This document shows, piece after piece, positions 56,531 to 64,000 of a DNA stretch of 64,000 bases. The position numbers were made by a program, and so were the translations under genes. How positions within the stretch are numbered: position 1 is the stretch's first letter; each line of letters starts with the position of its first letter. Source of the DNA: Nocardiopsis metallicus. Lineage in GTDB: Bacteria; Actinomycetota; Actinomycetes; Streptosporangiales; Streptosporangiaceae. Where the stretch lies: the NCBI RefSeq assembly GCF_014201115.1, contig NZ_JACHDO010000001.1, positions 4,402,001-4,466,000 of the forward strand, in the 5' to 3' direction. The notes below the pieces were generated by a model. The model searched no databases, was not told the origin of the DNA, and saw only the letters and a list, made by a program, of their open reading frames with translations.

Positions 56531-57892
56531 ATGAGGGAGGCGGTCGCGTCCGCACTCGCCGAGCTGGCCCGGCGGGACGAGCGGGCTGCCGACATGGCAC
56601 GGCTGGCTCTGGACACCCTCGCCCCCGACGGTGAGATCCAGCAGCTCAACCAGCACTCCGTGCAGCGTTTCTGCTGGTACGAGCTGCCCATGCGCTTCCA
56701 GAACTCCGCCGACGACTCCCTGTTCACGGTGCGTTCCCTGTGCCACCTCTTCCAGCTGCTCAGGCTGTACCGGTACGCCGGGGTCTGTTCGGCGCCCGAG
56801 ACCGCCACCCTGCTCGCCCTCTACGACTCCGACCACACCGCGGGCCTGGCCATGTACGAGCGGCTCATGTGGGAGTCCGGTGTGGAGCCCCCGGACCTGC
56901 CCGAGCTCACCTGGGGCACCGCCGTCGGCGACGTCGAGCTGCACGCCCGCCGGGAGACCGCGGCCGCCCTGGAACTGGCCATCTCCCTCGGCGACATCCG
57001 GCCAGGCAAGCGCGGCTGGCGCCCCGCCCAGGAGCGGTTCGCCCGCTCCTTCCTCACCCAGCCCGACCACCGCGGGCTGAGCCACCTGGACCGGGTCCGC
57101 GAGGAACGGGTCCGCGCCTGGATGTCCTCGTCTTCGCACCCGCACCGGCAGCGGCTGTGGCCGCTGGTGGGCCAGGTGATCGCCGGGGCGGACGTCCCGC
57201 GCGGTTCGGAGGCCGCGATGGCGCCCCTGCAAAGGCTGCTGGACCTGGCCGCGGACGGGATCGCCCTCACCCAGATCGGGTACATCTCCCCCGGTGTGGT
57301 CCGGCAGATGTGCGAGGACTTCGGCTGGTCCACGACCCCCGAACCCCCGCGCAGTGAGACCGACGCCACCCAGATCATCGCCCTGCACCAGGTGCTGCGC
57401 ATCATGCGCGCCGTGCGCCGGTCCGGCCGCAGACTCGAACTCACCCGCCGGGGACAGCAGCTGCGCGAGGATCCCGACGCCCTCTGGCAGGCCGCCACGG
57501 AGACCCTGTGCCGGACCGGCGGCATCCAGCAGGCCGCCGCCGAGACCCTGCTCGGCATGCTGCTGGCCCGCTCCCCGCAGGGGCTGGGCTCGCACGCCCG
57601 GCGCGGGATCTCCGACGCCGAGGCGGCCGAGCAGGTGCTCACCGAGTCCGGGTGGCGCCCGGTCGAACCGCCGGTGGCCGCCGGTCGGCACGCGGCCGCG
57701 CACCGGCGCACCGCCGAGACCTCCTCGGACCAGGTGCGCGCGATGGTGATGGCGGTCGGCTGGCTGCTGGAGGCGCTCGGCCTGGTCACCGGGGACGACA
57801 GTGACGGCCGCCGGGAGCTCACCCCCGCCGGTCGGGCCTTCGCGGTGGCCTGCCTGCACAAGTCCGCTGTGGCGCCGCGCGCGGTGGTCTGA
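56531..57892 (+). CDS. Hypothetical helix-rich actinobacterial protein
   Basis: A 453-residue soluble protein from ATG 56531, eight bases after GGAGGTGA. It is mostly alpha-helical, with a mid-section LQRLLDLAADGIALTQIGYISPGVVRQMCEDFGW (about 225-260) that reads like a winged-helix repeat, and IMRAVRRSGRRLELTRRGQQLREDPDALW (about 291-319) that resembles the C-terminal region of pRiA4b ORF-3-like proteins. A second helix-turn pattern ends with LELTPAGRAF-like text, again like a wing. A nucleic-acid role is a guess; I do not recognise the family firmly. Confidence 0.6.
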   Translation: MREAVASALAELARRDERAADMARLALDTLAPDGEIQQLNQHSVQRFCWYELPMRFQNSADDSLFTVRSLCHLFQLLRLYRYAGVCSAPETATLLALYDSDHTAGLAMYERLMWESGVEPPDLPELTWGTAVGDVELHARRETAAALELAISLGDIRPGKRGWRPAQERFARSFLTQPDHRGLSHLDRVREERVRAWMSSSSHPHRQRLWPLVGQVIAGADVPRGSEAAMAPLQRLLDLAADGIALTQIGYISPGVVRQMCEDFGWSTTPEPPRSETDATQIIALHQVLRIMRAVRRSGRRLELTRRGQQLREDPDALWQAATETLCRTGGIQQAAAETLLGMLLARSPQGLGSHARRGISDAEAAEQVLTESGWRPVEPPVAAGRHAAAHRRTAETSSDQVRAMVMAVGWLLEALGLVTGDDSDGRRELTPAGRAFAVACLHKSAVAPRAVV

Positions 57893-57963
57893 GCCCCGCT
57901 GCGAAGGGGTGCGCGTCAGGGCCTAACCTGGATCGCGAACCACCCGCGACCAGCAGGAGCACC

Positions 57964-58995
57964 ATGCCCACGCCCGAGCCGCCCCAGCAGGCGGAATCCG
58001 ACGACGCGACCGTTCCGGACCCCGAGAACGCGGACTCCGGCCAGGAGCGCGCCGCCGACCCGTGGGAGCAGATGCCCGACGACGCCCTGAACGCCGCTGG
58101 GGTCGGCGCCGAGACCGAGCACGAGGCCGGCTCCGAGGCCCAGTCGGCCAAGGCCCCGGAAGGCAAGGACGAGGAGGAGAAGGCCGAGGAGGAGCGGGCC
58201 GAGAGCTGGGCGGACTTCCTGCCCAGCCCGATCTTCGTGCTGCTGCTGGGCCTGGCCGGGTTCGCGGGCTGGCTGTCCTGGCGCGCCGTGGAGCTGGACT
58301 GGGCCGATGAGGGAACGGCGGTCACCCCGCTGATCCCGCCGCTGCTGATCCTGATCGGGTGGATCGTCTCGGTGGCCGTGCACGAGTTCGCGCACGCCCT
58401 GACCGCCTACCTCGCCGGTGACCGCTCCCTTCGCGGCAGCGCCTACCTGAGGCTCAACCCCTTCGCCTACCGGGAGGCCTTCGGCGGTCTGGTGCTTCCG
58501 GTGGTGTACCTGGGGCTGGGCGGGTTCGGCCTGAACGGACCGCCCACGTACGTGGACTGGGAGCGGATTCCGAGCCGCGGCCGCCGGATCGCGGTGGCAC
58601 TGGCCGGTCCGCTGGCCAGCCTGCTGCTGGCGGCCGTGCTGGCGGCCACCGTCACCCTGCTGGTGCCGCCCGGCCAGGACAGCGTGAACTGGGCGATCGC
58701 CGCGATGGCCTTCCTCGTCTTCGCCAACCTCACCAGCGCGATCGTCAACCTCCTACCGGTACCCGGCCTGGACGGATACCACGTCCTGGCCGCCTTCCGC
58801 GGCGCCAAGTGGACCGCGTTCACCAAGGTCAACGGGCTGTTCTGCTCCATCGCGGTGTTCGCGGTGCTGTGGCTGCCGGTAGTTCGGGACCTGTTCGAGA
58901 GCGCCGTCTACTCGATGTCCGAGCTGCTCCTGCCCAACGACAACGCCACCGGGATGATGTTCCTCGGCAAGCTGCTGCTCCAGTTCTGGGAGTAG
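57964..58995 (+). CDS. Site-2 protease family membrane metalloprotease
   Basis: A 343-residue membrane protein. The first 85 residues are acidic and Ala/Glu-rich. The catalytic zinc motif is VAVHEFAHALTAYLAGD (H-E-x-x-H, about 139-143), and the third ligand is in NLLPVPGLDGYHVL (about 261-274). About six helices surround them, matching the compact group III S2P fold without PDZ. Such enzymes cut transmembrane segments, often of anti-sigma factors; RseA in this window is a possible but unproven substrate. GGAG precedes the ATG. Convergent, 13 bases from the next gene. Confidence 0.88.
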   Translation: MPTPEPPQQAESDDATVPDPENADSGQERAADPWEQMPDDALNAAGVGAETEHEAGSEAQSAKAPEGKDEEEKAEEERAESWADFLPSPIFVLLLGLAGFAGWLSWRAVELDWADEGTAVTPLIPPLLILIGWIVSVAVHEFAHALTAYLAGDRSLRGSAYLRLNPFAYREAFGGLVLPVVYLGLGGFGLNGPPTYVDWERIPSRGRRIAVALAGPLASLLLAAVLAATVTLLVPPGQDSVNWAIAAMAFLVFANLTSAIVNLLPVPGLDGYHVLAAFRGAKWTAFTKVNGLFCSIAVFAVLWLPVVRDLFESAVYSMSELLLPNDNATGMMFLGKLLLQFWE

Positions 58996-59008
58996 GCGCA
59001 AGAACCGG

Positions 59009-59482
59009 CTAGGCGCCCGAGACCTGCGGCTGGGCCCGGTGTGTGGTGCGCGGCGGCAGCACGACGCTGCGCACCACCCCGGCGGCCAGGGCGACCATGG
59101 AGCCGAACAGGAAGACGTAGTTCACCAGCTTGCCGGAGATCACGATGCTGCCGCCGACGGTGTAGCCGATCATCGCCAGGAGGATCGCGACGAAACCGAG
59201 TGCGAAGCCCAGGGCTCCGGACTGGCGGCGGCTGCCCCAGCCGGCGAGACGGCACAGCGCGTACAGCGCCACCAGGTAGACCACCACCGCGGCCACTCCC
59301 CCGGCCTGCGTGATCGGACCCAGATCCCAGAAGTGGGAGACCCAGCCCATCGAGAACCCGGACATCAGCCCCACGGCCGCTCCCGCGAAGAGCAGGACCG
59401 CGAAGGAGAGCACGGTCATCGCCGCGGACGCGAACGGGTTCGGGCTGTTGTGCGGCGCTGCGGCCGTTTCAGGAGTGGTCAC
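59009..59482 (-). CDS. Hypothetical four-helix membrane protein
   Basis: A 157-residue protein with four helices (about 20-45, 58-80, 89-109, 117-139), a short N-terminal polar head and C-terminal tail. GTG start 51 bases after mshB, so cotranscription with mshB is likely. I see no motif linking it to mycothiol; similar small proteins follow mshB in other actinobacteria in my memory, which is weak evidence. Confidence 0.65.
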   Translation of the reverse strand: MTTPETAAAPHNSPNPFASAAMTVLSFAVLLFAGAAVGLMSGFSMGWVSHFWDLGPITQAGGVAAVVVYLVALYALCRLAGWGSRRQSGALGFALGFVAILLAMIGYTVGGSIVISGKLVNYVFLFGSMVALAAGVVRSVVLPPRTTHRAQPQVSGA

Positions 59483-59533
59483 GGAAGACGAGGGTAGGCG
59501 CTCCCGGAGGGGACGGCGTCACAGCCCCTGGGC

Positions 59534-60400
59534 TCACAGTCCGGCGAAGAGGTCCGTCTCGTAGCCGTCCTCCCCCGCTTTGGGCGGCGGGCCCATCAGC
59601 AGGGTGTAGTACTCGACGGCGTCGATCTCCTGGGCGATGTCGTTGGACAGCGCGAACCGCTCCCCGTCCACGGTGATCTGGGTGGCGTGCGCCCGCATGG
59701 CCAGGGCCTTGGCCGCCCAGTGGTCGGTGGCGTCGATCCGGGTGGTGACGATCGCGTCGGGGGTTCCCCGCGCGATGTCGGACACCTCCTCGGGCGGGGT
59801 GAAGGGGCCCGCCTCCTCGTTGAGCCGCGCGATGGACTCCTCGATCCGGGAGACCGGCTGGGCGATCGCGTAGAGCTTGCCGACCTGCCACGGCGTGCCG
59901 GGCATGGCCCGCTCGTTGGCCTTGGCGCAGGCCCGACGGGTGACGCGGTGGGTCTGGATGTGGTCCGGGTGACCGTAGCCGCCGTGCTCGTCATAGCTGA
60001 CCAGCACGTGCGGACGGACCTCGCGGATGATCTCGGCCAGGCTCCTGGCCGCCTCCTCCACGTCAGCGCCCCAGAACGCGTCGGGGTGCTCGTTGGTGGG
60101 GCCGCCCATCATCCCGGAGTCCCGGTAGTGCCCGGGGCCGCCGAGGAAGCGGTGGTCGTGCACGCCCAGGGCCAGGCAGGCCTTGTCGAGCTCCCCGATC
60201 CGATACTCGCCCAGCGTGTCCTCGCGGTCGGAGGTCAGGTGGGCGAGATCGTCCGGGATGACCTCGCCCTCCTCGCCCAGCGTGCAGGTCACCAGGGTGA
60301 CTCCGGCCCCCTCAGCCGCGTACTTCGCCAGCGTCGCACCGGTGACGATGCTCTCGTCGTCCGGGTGCGCGTGCACCATCATCAGTCGCCTGTCCATCAC
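59534..60400 (-). CDS. mshB: Mycothiol deacetylase MshB
   Basis: A zinc-dependent LmbE-fold deacetylase of about 288 residues that deacetylates GlcNAc-Ins to GlcN-Ins in mycothiol synthesis. The motif VHAHPDDESIVTGAT carries zinc ligands His and Asp and the catalytic Asp; YDEHGGYGHPDHIQTHR gives the third His. On the minus strand TATTGT ends seven bases before a GTG at 60400 in frame with the next ATG (60397), and no ribosome site is seen, so I start at 60400 as probably leaderless. The gene places the organism among mycothiol-making actinobacteria. Confidence 0.92.
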   Translation of the reverse strand: MMDRRLMMVHAHPDDESIVTGATLAKYAAEGAGVTLVTCTLGEEGEVIPDDLAHLTSDREDTLGEYRIGELDKACLALGVHDHRFLGGPGHYRDSGMMGGPTNEHPDAFWGADVEEAARSLAEIIREVRPHVLVSYDEHGGYGHPDHIQTHRVTRRACAKANERAMPGTPWQVGKLYAIAQPVSRIEESIARLNEEAGPFTPPEEVSDIARGTPDAIVTTRIDATDHWAAKALAMRAHATQITVDGERFALSNDIAQEIDAVEYYTLLMGPPPKAGEDGYETDLFAGL

Positions 60401-60544
60401 GCAGCGAACAATACCGTCCGGATGCGCTTTTCCCTGCCCAAACACCCGAATCACCCTGCCGGAACGGCGGAAGGGCGGGCGCGGGCGGGGAGCGTTCGAC
60501 AGGCGGGCGACCAGCGCGGCACCGGGGAGCGGCAGGTGGGTGGA

Positions 60545-62770
60545 ATGGGACACAATCGGCGTATGAGCTTTCCTCGCCAACAGGCCCGAACCCAGCGCTT
60601 CACGATCGGAGTCCCGCGCGCGTTCCAAATCTCCCCGGACGGGGAACGCGTCACCTTCCTGCGCGGACGCAGCGGTACCGACAAGGCGACCTGTCTGTGG
60701 TCGTACTCCGCCGACACGGGCACCGCTTCGGTGCTCGCCGACCCCAGGGCCCTCGGCGCCGACGACGAGAACCTGCCCCCGGAGGAACGGGCCCGCCGCG
60801 AGCGGATGCGCGAGCACGGCGGCGGCATCGTCTCCTACACCGTGGACGACGCCTTCACCCGCGCGGTGTTCACACTGTCCGGCCGGGTGTTCTACGTGGA
60901 CCTGATCGGCGACGACACCGCCCCGCGCGAGCTCCCGGTGGCCAGCCCGGCCGTGGACCCGAGGATCGACCCGGCCGGCGACCGGGTGGCCTACGTACAC
61001 AAGGGTGCGGTCAGGGTGATCGACATCGCCGACGAGGACGACCCGGACCGGGACCGCGTGCTCGTGGAGCCGGACGGCGAGAACGTCACCTGGGGTCTGG
61101 CCGACCTGGTCTCCGCCGAGGAGATGCACCGGGTGCGCGGTTTCTGGTGGGCGCCGGACGGCCGTTCGCTGGCGGTCAGCAGGGTGGACGAGTCGGAGGT
61201 GAACCGCTGGTTCGTCGGCGACCCGAACCAGCCCGGCCAGGAGCCGCAGCCGCTGCGCTACCCGGCGGCCGGTACCGCCAACCCGGACGTACGGCTGGCC
61301 GTACTGTCGGTGCCCTCGGCCACGGAGTACCGGCGGGGCGGCCGAACCGAGCCCACGCCGATCGAGTGGGACCGCGAGGCCCTGCCGTACCTGCCCACCG
61401 TGGACTGGACCAGCGGCCCGGACGGCAACCCGGTCCTGGTGTTCACCGCGCAGAGCCGCGACCAGCGCACCCTCACCCTGTTCAGCGCCGACCCCGCGAC
61501 CGGGCTGGTCTCGCAGACCCGCACCGAGAGCGACGGCGTGTGGGTGGAGATCATGCCGGGCGTGCCCGCCTTCACCGCGTCGGGCGAACTGGTGTGGATC
61601 GGCCGCGACGGTGCCGGGGGCGAGCGCCGGGTGTACGTGGGCGAGCGCGCCGTGAGCGGCGCCGACGTGTACGTGCGCGGTGTGGTGGACGTGGACGGCG
61701 ACCGGGTGCTGTTCTCCGGCTCCCCCGCCGGCCGGGCCGGGGACGTGTCCCTGTGGCTGGCCGACACCCGGCAGGGCACCTGCGCCCCGCTGGAGCTGCC
61801 GGACGGGTTCGGTGAGTCGGGCGGTGCCGACGACGGACACGGCGGTGTGCGCGCCGGCCGGCTGCGCGGCGACACCCTGGTGGTGCAGCACCGCTCGCTG
61901 GACTTCACCGGCGTGCGGACCCTGGTGGTCCGCAACGCCAGTACCGAGACCCGCCGAACCCACGGTGAGGTGGAGAGCCTCGCCGAGACGCCGGAACTCC
62001 CGGACGTGCGCGTGAGGACCTGGCTGGCCGGGGAGCGCAAGATCCCGACCGCCCTGGTCCTGCCGTCCTGGTACCGGGAGGGCGAGGACCCGCTGCCGGT
62101 GCTGATGGCCCCGTACGGCGGCCCGCACGCCCAGCGGGTGCTCAACGCGCGCGGCGCCTTCCTGTCCTCCCAGTGGTTCGCGGAGCAGGGCTTCGCGGTT
62201 CTGATCGCGGACGGGCGCGGCACCCCGGGTGTGGGCCTGGCCTACGAGCAGGCGGTCCACCACGACCTCGCAGAGCCGGTCCTGGAGGACCAGGTGGCGG
62301 CGCTGGAGGACGCGGCGGAGCGGTTCGGCTGCCTGGACCTGACCCGGGTCGGCATCCACGGGTGGTCGTTCGGCGGCTACCTCGCGGCGCTGGCGGTGCT
62401 GCGCCGCCCGGACGTGTTCCACGCGGCGGTCGCCGGCGCCCCGGTGATCGACTGGTCGCTGTACGACACGCACTACACCGAGCGCTACCTGGGAACCCCG
62501 CAGGAGCAGGCGCAGGTGTACGCCAGCTCGTCGCTGATGGCGGACGCCGACAAGCTGGAACGACCGCTGATGCTGATCCACGGCCTGATCGACGACAACG
62601 TGGTCTTCGCGCACACCCAGCGGATGTCCGAGGCCCTGCTGGCCGCGGGCCGCCCGCACACGGTGCTGCCGCTGGCGGGCGTGACCCACAGCCCGTCGGA
62701 CCCGGTCACGGCGGAGAACCTGCTGCTGTTGCAGGTGGACTTCCTCAAGGAGAACCTCAGGGGCGCGTAG
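60545..62770 (+). CDS. S9-family peptidase (dipeptidyl peptidase IV/acylaminoacyl type)
   Basis: A 741-residue cytosolic serine peptidase. The N-terminal half (about 15-470) is a beta-propeller with repeated FQISPDGERVTFLRG-like blades; the catalytic alpha/beta-hydrolase half begins near 490 (TALVLPSWY). Catalytic Ser lies in IHGWSFGGYLAAL, Asp in LIDDNVVFAH, His in LAGVTHSPSD. A DPP4-like E-E motif is suggested by SAEEMH in the propeller. ATG 60545 has AGGTGG five bases upstream; an ATG six codons later is the alternative. No signal peptide, so cytoplasmic peptide breakdown is likely. Confidence 0.9.
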   Translation: MGHNRRMSFPRQQARTQRFTIGVPRAFQISPDGERVTFLRGRSGTDKATCLWSYSADTGTASVLADPRALGADDENLPPEERARRERMREHGGGIVSYTVDDAFTRAVFTLSGRVFYVDLIGDDTAPRELPVASPAVDPRIDPAGDRVAYVHKGAVRVIDIADEDDPDRDRVLVEPDGENVTWGLADLVSAEEMHRVRGFWWAPDGRSLAVSRVDESEVNRWFVGDPNQPGQEPQPLRYPAAGTANPDVRLAVLSVPSATEYRRGGRTEPTPIEWDREALPYLPTVDWTSGPDGNPVLVFTAQSRDQRTLTLFSADPATGLVSQTRTESDGVWVEIMPGVPAFTASGELVWIGRDGAGGERRVYVGERAVSGADVYVRGVVDVDGDRVLFSGSPAGRAGDVSLWLADTRQGTCAPLELPDGFGESGGADDGHGGVRAGRLRGDTLVVQHRSLDFTGVRTLVVRNASTETRRTHGEVESLAETPELPDVRVRTWLAGERKIPTALVLPSWYREGEDPLPVLMAPYGGPHAQRVLNARGAFLSSQWFAEQGFAVLIADGRGTPGVGLAYEQAVHHDLAEPVLEDQVAALEDAAERFGCLDLTRVGIHGWSFGGYLAALAVLRRPDVFHAAVAGAPVIDWSLYDTHYTERYLGTPQEQAQVYASSSLMADADKLERPLMLIHGLIDDNVVFAHTQRMSEALLAAGRPHTVLPLAGVTHSPSDPVTAENLLLLQVDFLKENLRGA

Positions 62771-62787
62771 CCGTAGGTGACGCAACA

Positions 62788-62821
62788 CGGGTCCCGGCGC
62801 CGGAGAAGGCACCGGGACCCG
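62788..62821 (+). terminator. Terminator after S9 peptidase
   Basis: A 10-bp stem CGGGTCCCGG/CCGGGACCCG, 14-base loop, 18 bases after the stop; also lies after the minus-strand edge gene's end. Confidence 0.65.
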
Positions 62822-62859
62822 CGCGAACGGGTCAAGGACGGTGGGAACCAGCAGGTGGA

Positions 62860-64000
62860 TCAGGGCTGGATCTCGGACTCCTCGGGGACGTAGACCTCCA
62901 CGGGTTCGTTGAACCGGAAGAAATCGATGTGGTGGTAGAAGGTCAGAAGCTCACCGAACTCAGCGGTGCGCCCCTCCTCGTCCGGAGCCGTCAACGCCAA
63001 TCGCACCGGCTCCCCCTGATCGGAGATCCAGAGTTCGAAGTCCGTCGCCTGCACGGTTCCGGTCCAGCCCATCTCGTGGGTGAGGGTTCCGGTGTAGTGG
63101 TGTCCACCCCGCTCTTGCGGGTCGACGTCGCCCACGAGTTCCCCGGGGTAATACGATTCCTCTCCCGCTTCGAGGACCGTGCTCTGCCCCTCGTAGGTAA
63201 CCTCGGCGTCCCCGGACAGGAGCTCCTCCATGAGGCGGAGCAGTGTTTCCCACTCCGCTCGGGCGCTCTCAGCGGGTTCGGCGTCGGGCCCGGGGCGGTG
63301 GTACGTGAACTCGTGGTCGCTGAACGTCGGCCCCTGAACAGTGTTGATGCGCACGGTCTCATCCAGGTTCGGCCCCAGAGCGAGTGTGCCTCCCGCGGTG
63401 GGGCCGACGAACCAGTGCCGGGACAGGGCCGGTTGCGGATCCTCCGTGTACCGGTACTGGGTTGACGGGTCGTGACCGACGTCGTTGGTGAAGAAGATTT
63501 CGTAGGTGGTGAAGCTGGAGGCCTCCAGCGCGATGTCGATGGCCTCTGTCACCACGGCTTCGATGTCCTCCGGGTCTCTGTCGACCGCGAGGCGGTCGTC
63601 CTCCTCGGGTTCCTCGGCGGCCACCGTCTGCTCGACCGGGGCGTCGTCCCGGAGGTACCAGGCTCCAGTCGCTGCGGCCCCGCCGACCAGTGTCAACGCG
63701 CCCAGAACGGCCACGGCCCCCTTGACCCCGGTCAGGGCACCGAGCACCCCACCGCTACCCGCAGCCCCGGCACCAGCACCAGCACCAGCACCAGCGGCCA
63801 TGCTGGTCACTCCGCCGGTCGCACTCACGGCGCCACCGGCGGTACCGGCAGTGGCCATCCCCGAAGCAGCCCCTGCACCAGCTGCCCCGGCACCCGCCGC
63901 TCCGGAACCCGCGACACCTGACCCCAGCGTGCCCGCGCCGACCACACCCAGGCCCACCGCCGAAGCGGTACCCAGCGCGGCAGCCCAACGGGCCGGATCG
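62860..64000 (-). CDS. Ala/Gly-rich membrane protein (5' end outside window)
   Basis: The frame is open to the right edge (upstream of an internal GTG at 63957 it reads DPARWAAALGTASA), so the N-terminus is missing. Visible residues start with about 75 Ala/Gly-rich positions containing GAGAGAGAG, then a helix (VAVLGALTLVGGAAATGAWYL), and an outside domain of about 265 residues, beta-rich, with one EEPEEDDRLAVDRDPEDIEAV acidic stretch. Ala/Gly stretches preceded by a DPARW motif may follow a sigma or regulator domain, but that part is not here. Function unknown. Confidence 0.65.
   Translation of the reverse strand, partial: DPARWAAALGTASAVGLGVVGAGTLGSGVAGSGAAGAGAAGAGAASGMATAGTAGGAVSATGGVTSMAAGAGAGAGAGAAGSGGVLGALTGVKGAVAVLGALTLVGGAAATGAWYLRDDAPVEQTVAAEEPEEDDRLAVDRDPEDIEAVVTEAIDIALEASSFTTYEIFFTNDVGHDPSTQYRYTEDPQPALSRHWFVGPTAGGTLALGPNLDETVRINTVQGPTFSDHEFTYHRPGPDAEPAESARAEWETLLRLMEELLSGDAEVTYEGQSTVLEAGEESYYPGELVGDVDPQERGGHHYTGTLTHEMGWTGTVQATDFELWISDQGEPVRLALTAPDEEGRTAEFGELLTFYHHIDFFRFNEPVEVYVPEESEIQP
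63771..63794 (-). repeat. CACCAG hexanucleotide repeat
   Basis: Four perfect tandem copies of CACCAG (in-frame, encoding Gly/Ala repeats). Such short units can change copy number. Confidence 0.85.

Noticed and set aside
1..64000. tRNA genes, rRNA genes and CRISPR arrays
   Set aside because: No T-loop-like GGTTCGA context with a cloverleaf and no regularly spaced repeats were seen.

Overview
The window is about 64 kb of very GC-rich (roughly 70% or more) actinomycete chromosome. Mycothiol biosynthesis (MshB), a DUF3117 protein, a SigE-RseA-RseB-HtrA locus, a purE-purK-GtrA cluster, an fdxA-dapC-dapD-dapE cluster, frequent GTG starts and 4-base start/stop overlaps all fit Actinobacteria. A Nocardiopsis-like (Streptosporangiales) host is my best guess; there is no rRNA or marker here to fix the genus. 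No tRNA, rRNA or CRISPR array was seen.

Region 1 (1-8.7 kb) is a divergent surface-polysaccharide locus: two glycosyltransferase-like genes and UDP-GlcNAc 2-epimerase on the minus strand, and two GT4 glycosyltransferases flanking a WecC-type dehydrogenase on the plus strand. Together they predict a UDP-ManNAcA-containing wall polymer. A RutE-like nitroreductase with an operator-like palindrome follows.

Region 2 (9.5-15.9 kb) is a stressosome/partner-switching module: rsbR, rsbS, rsbT, an RsbT-like ATPase fused to an RsbX-like PP2C phosphatase, and a large GAF-SpoIIE phosphatase. The last four genes are linked by 4-base overlaps. A second, unusual PP2C gene and a divergent MarR regulator lie upstream.

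Region 3 (16.1-32 kb) is again cell envelope: a GT2 gene behind a perfect 20-bp palindrome; a five-gene operon (two membrane proteins, a nucleotidyltransferase, an sn-glycerol-1-phosphate dehydrogenase and a CDP-alcohol phosphotransferase); a TagGH/Wzm-Wzt exporter; an IspD/TarI-type cytidylyltransferase coupled to a glycerophosphodiesterase; another GT2; an LCP ligase; and a UDP-glucose dehydrogenase. These could supply precursors for, export and attach anionic wall polymers.

Region 4 (32-35.8 kb) holds a secreted TNT-domain (NAD+ glycohydrolase toxin-like) protein, a complete DDE insertion sequence with 58-bp terminal repeats, and a TetR regulator.

Region 5 (35.8-64 kb) is mostly conserved actinobacterial backbone: purE-purK, GtrA, CPBP protease, mrp, the SigE envelope-stress locus with a visible SigE-type autoregulatory promoter, an O-methyltransferase, leucyl aminopeptidase, DUF3117, a DivIVA-like protein, a LOG-family protein, the succinylase DAP pathway genes, ferredoxin, a site-2 protease, mshB, an S9 peptidase, and an Ala/Gly-rich membrane protein running off the right edge.
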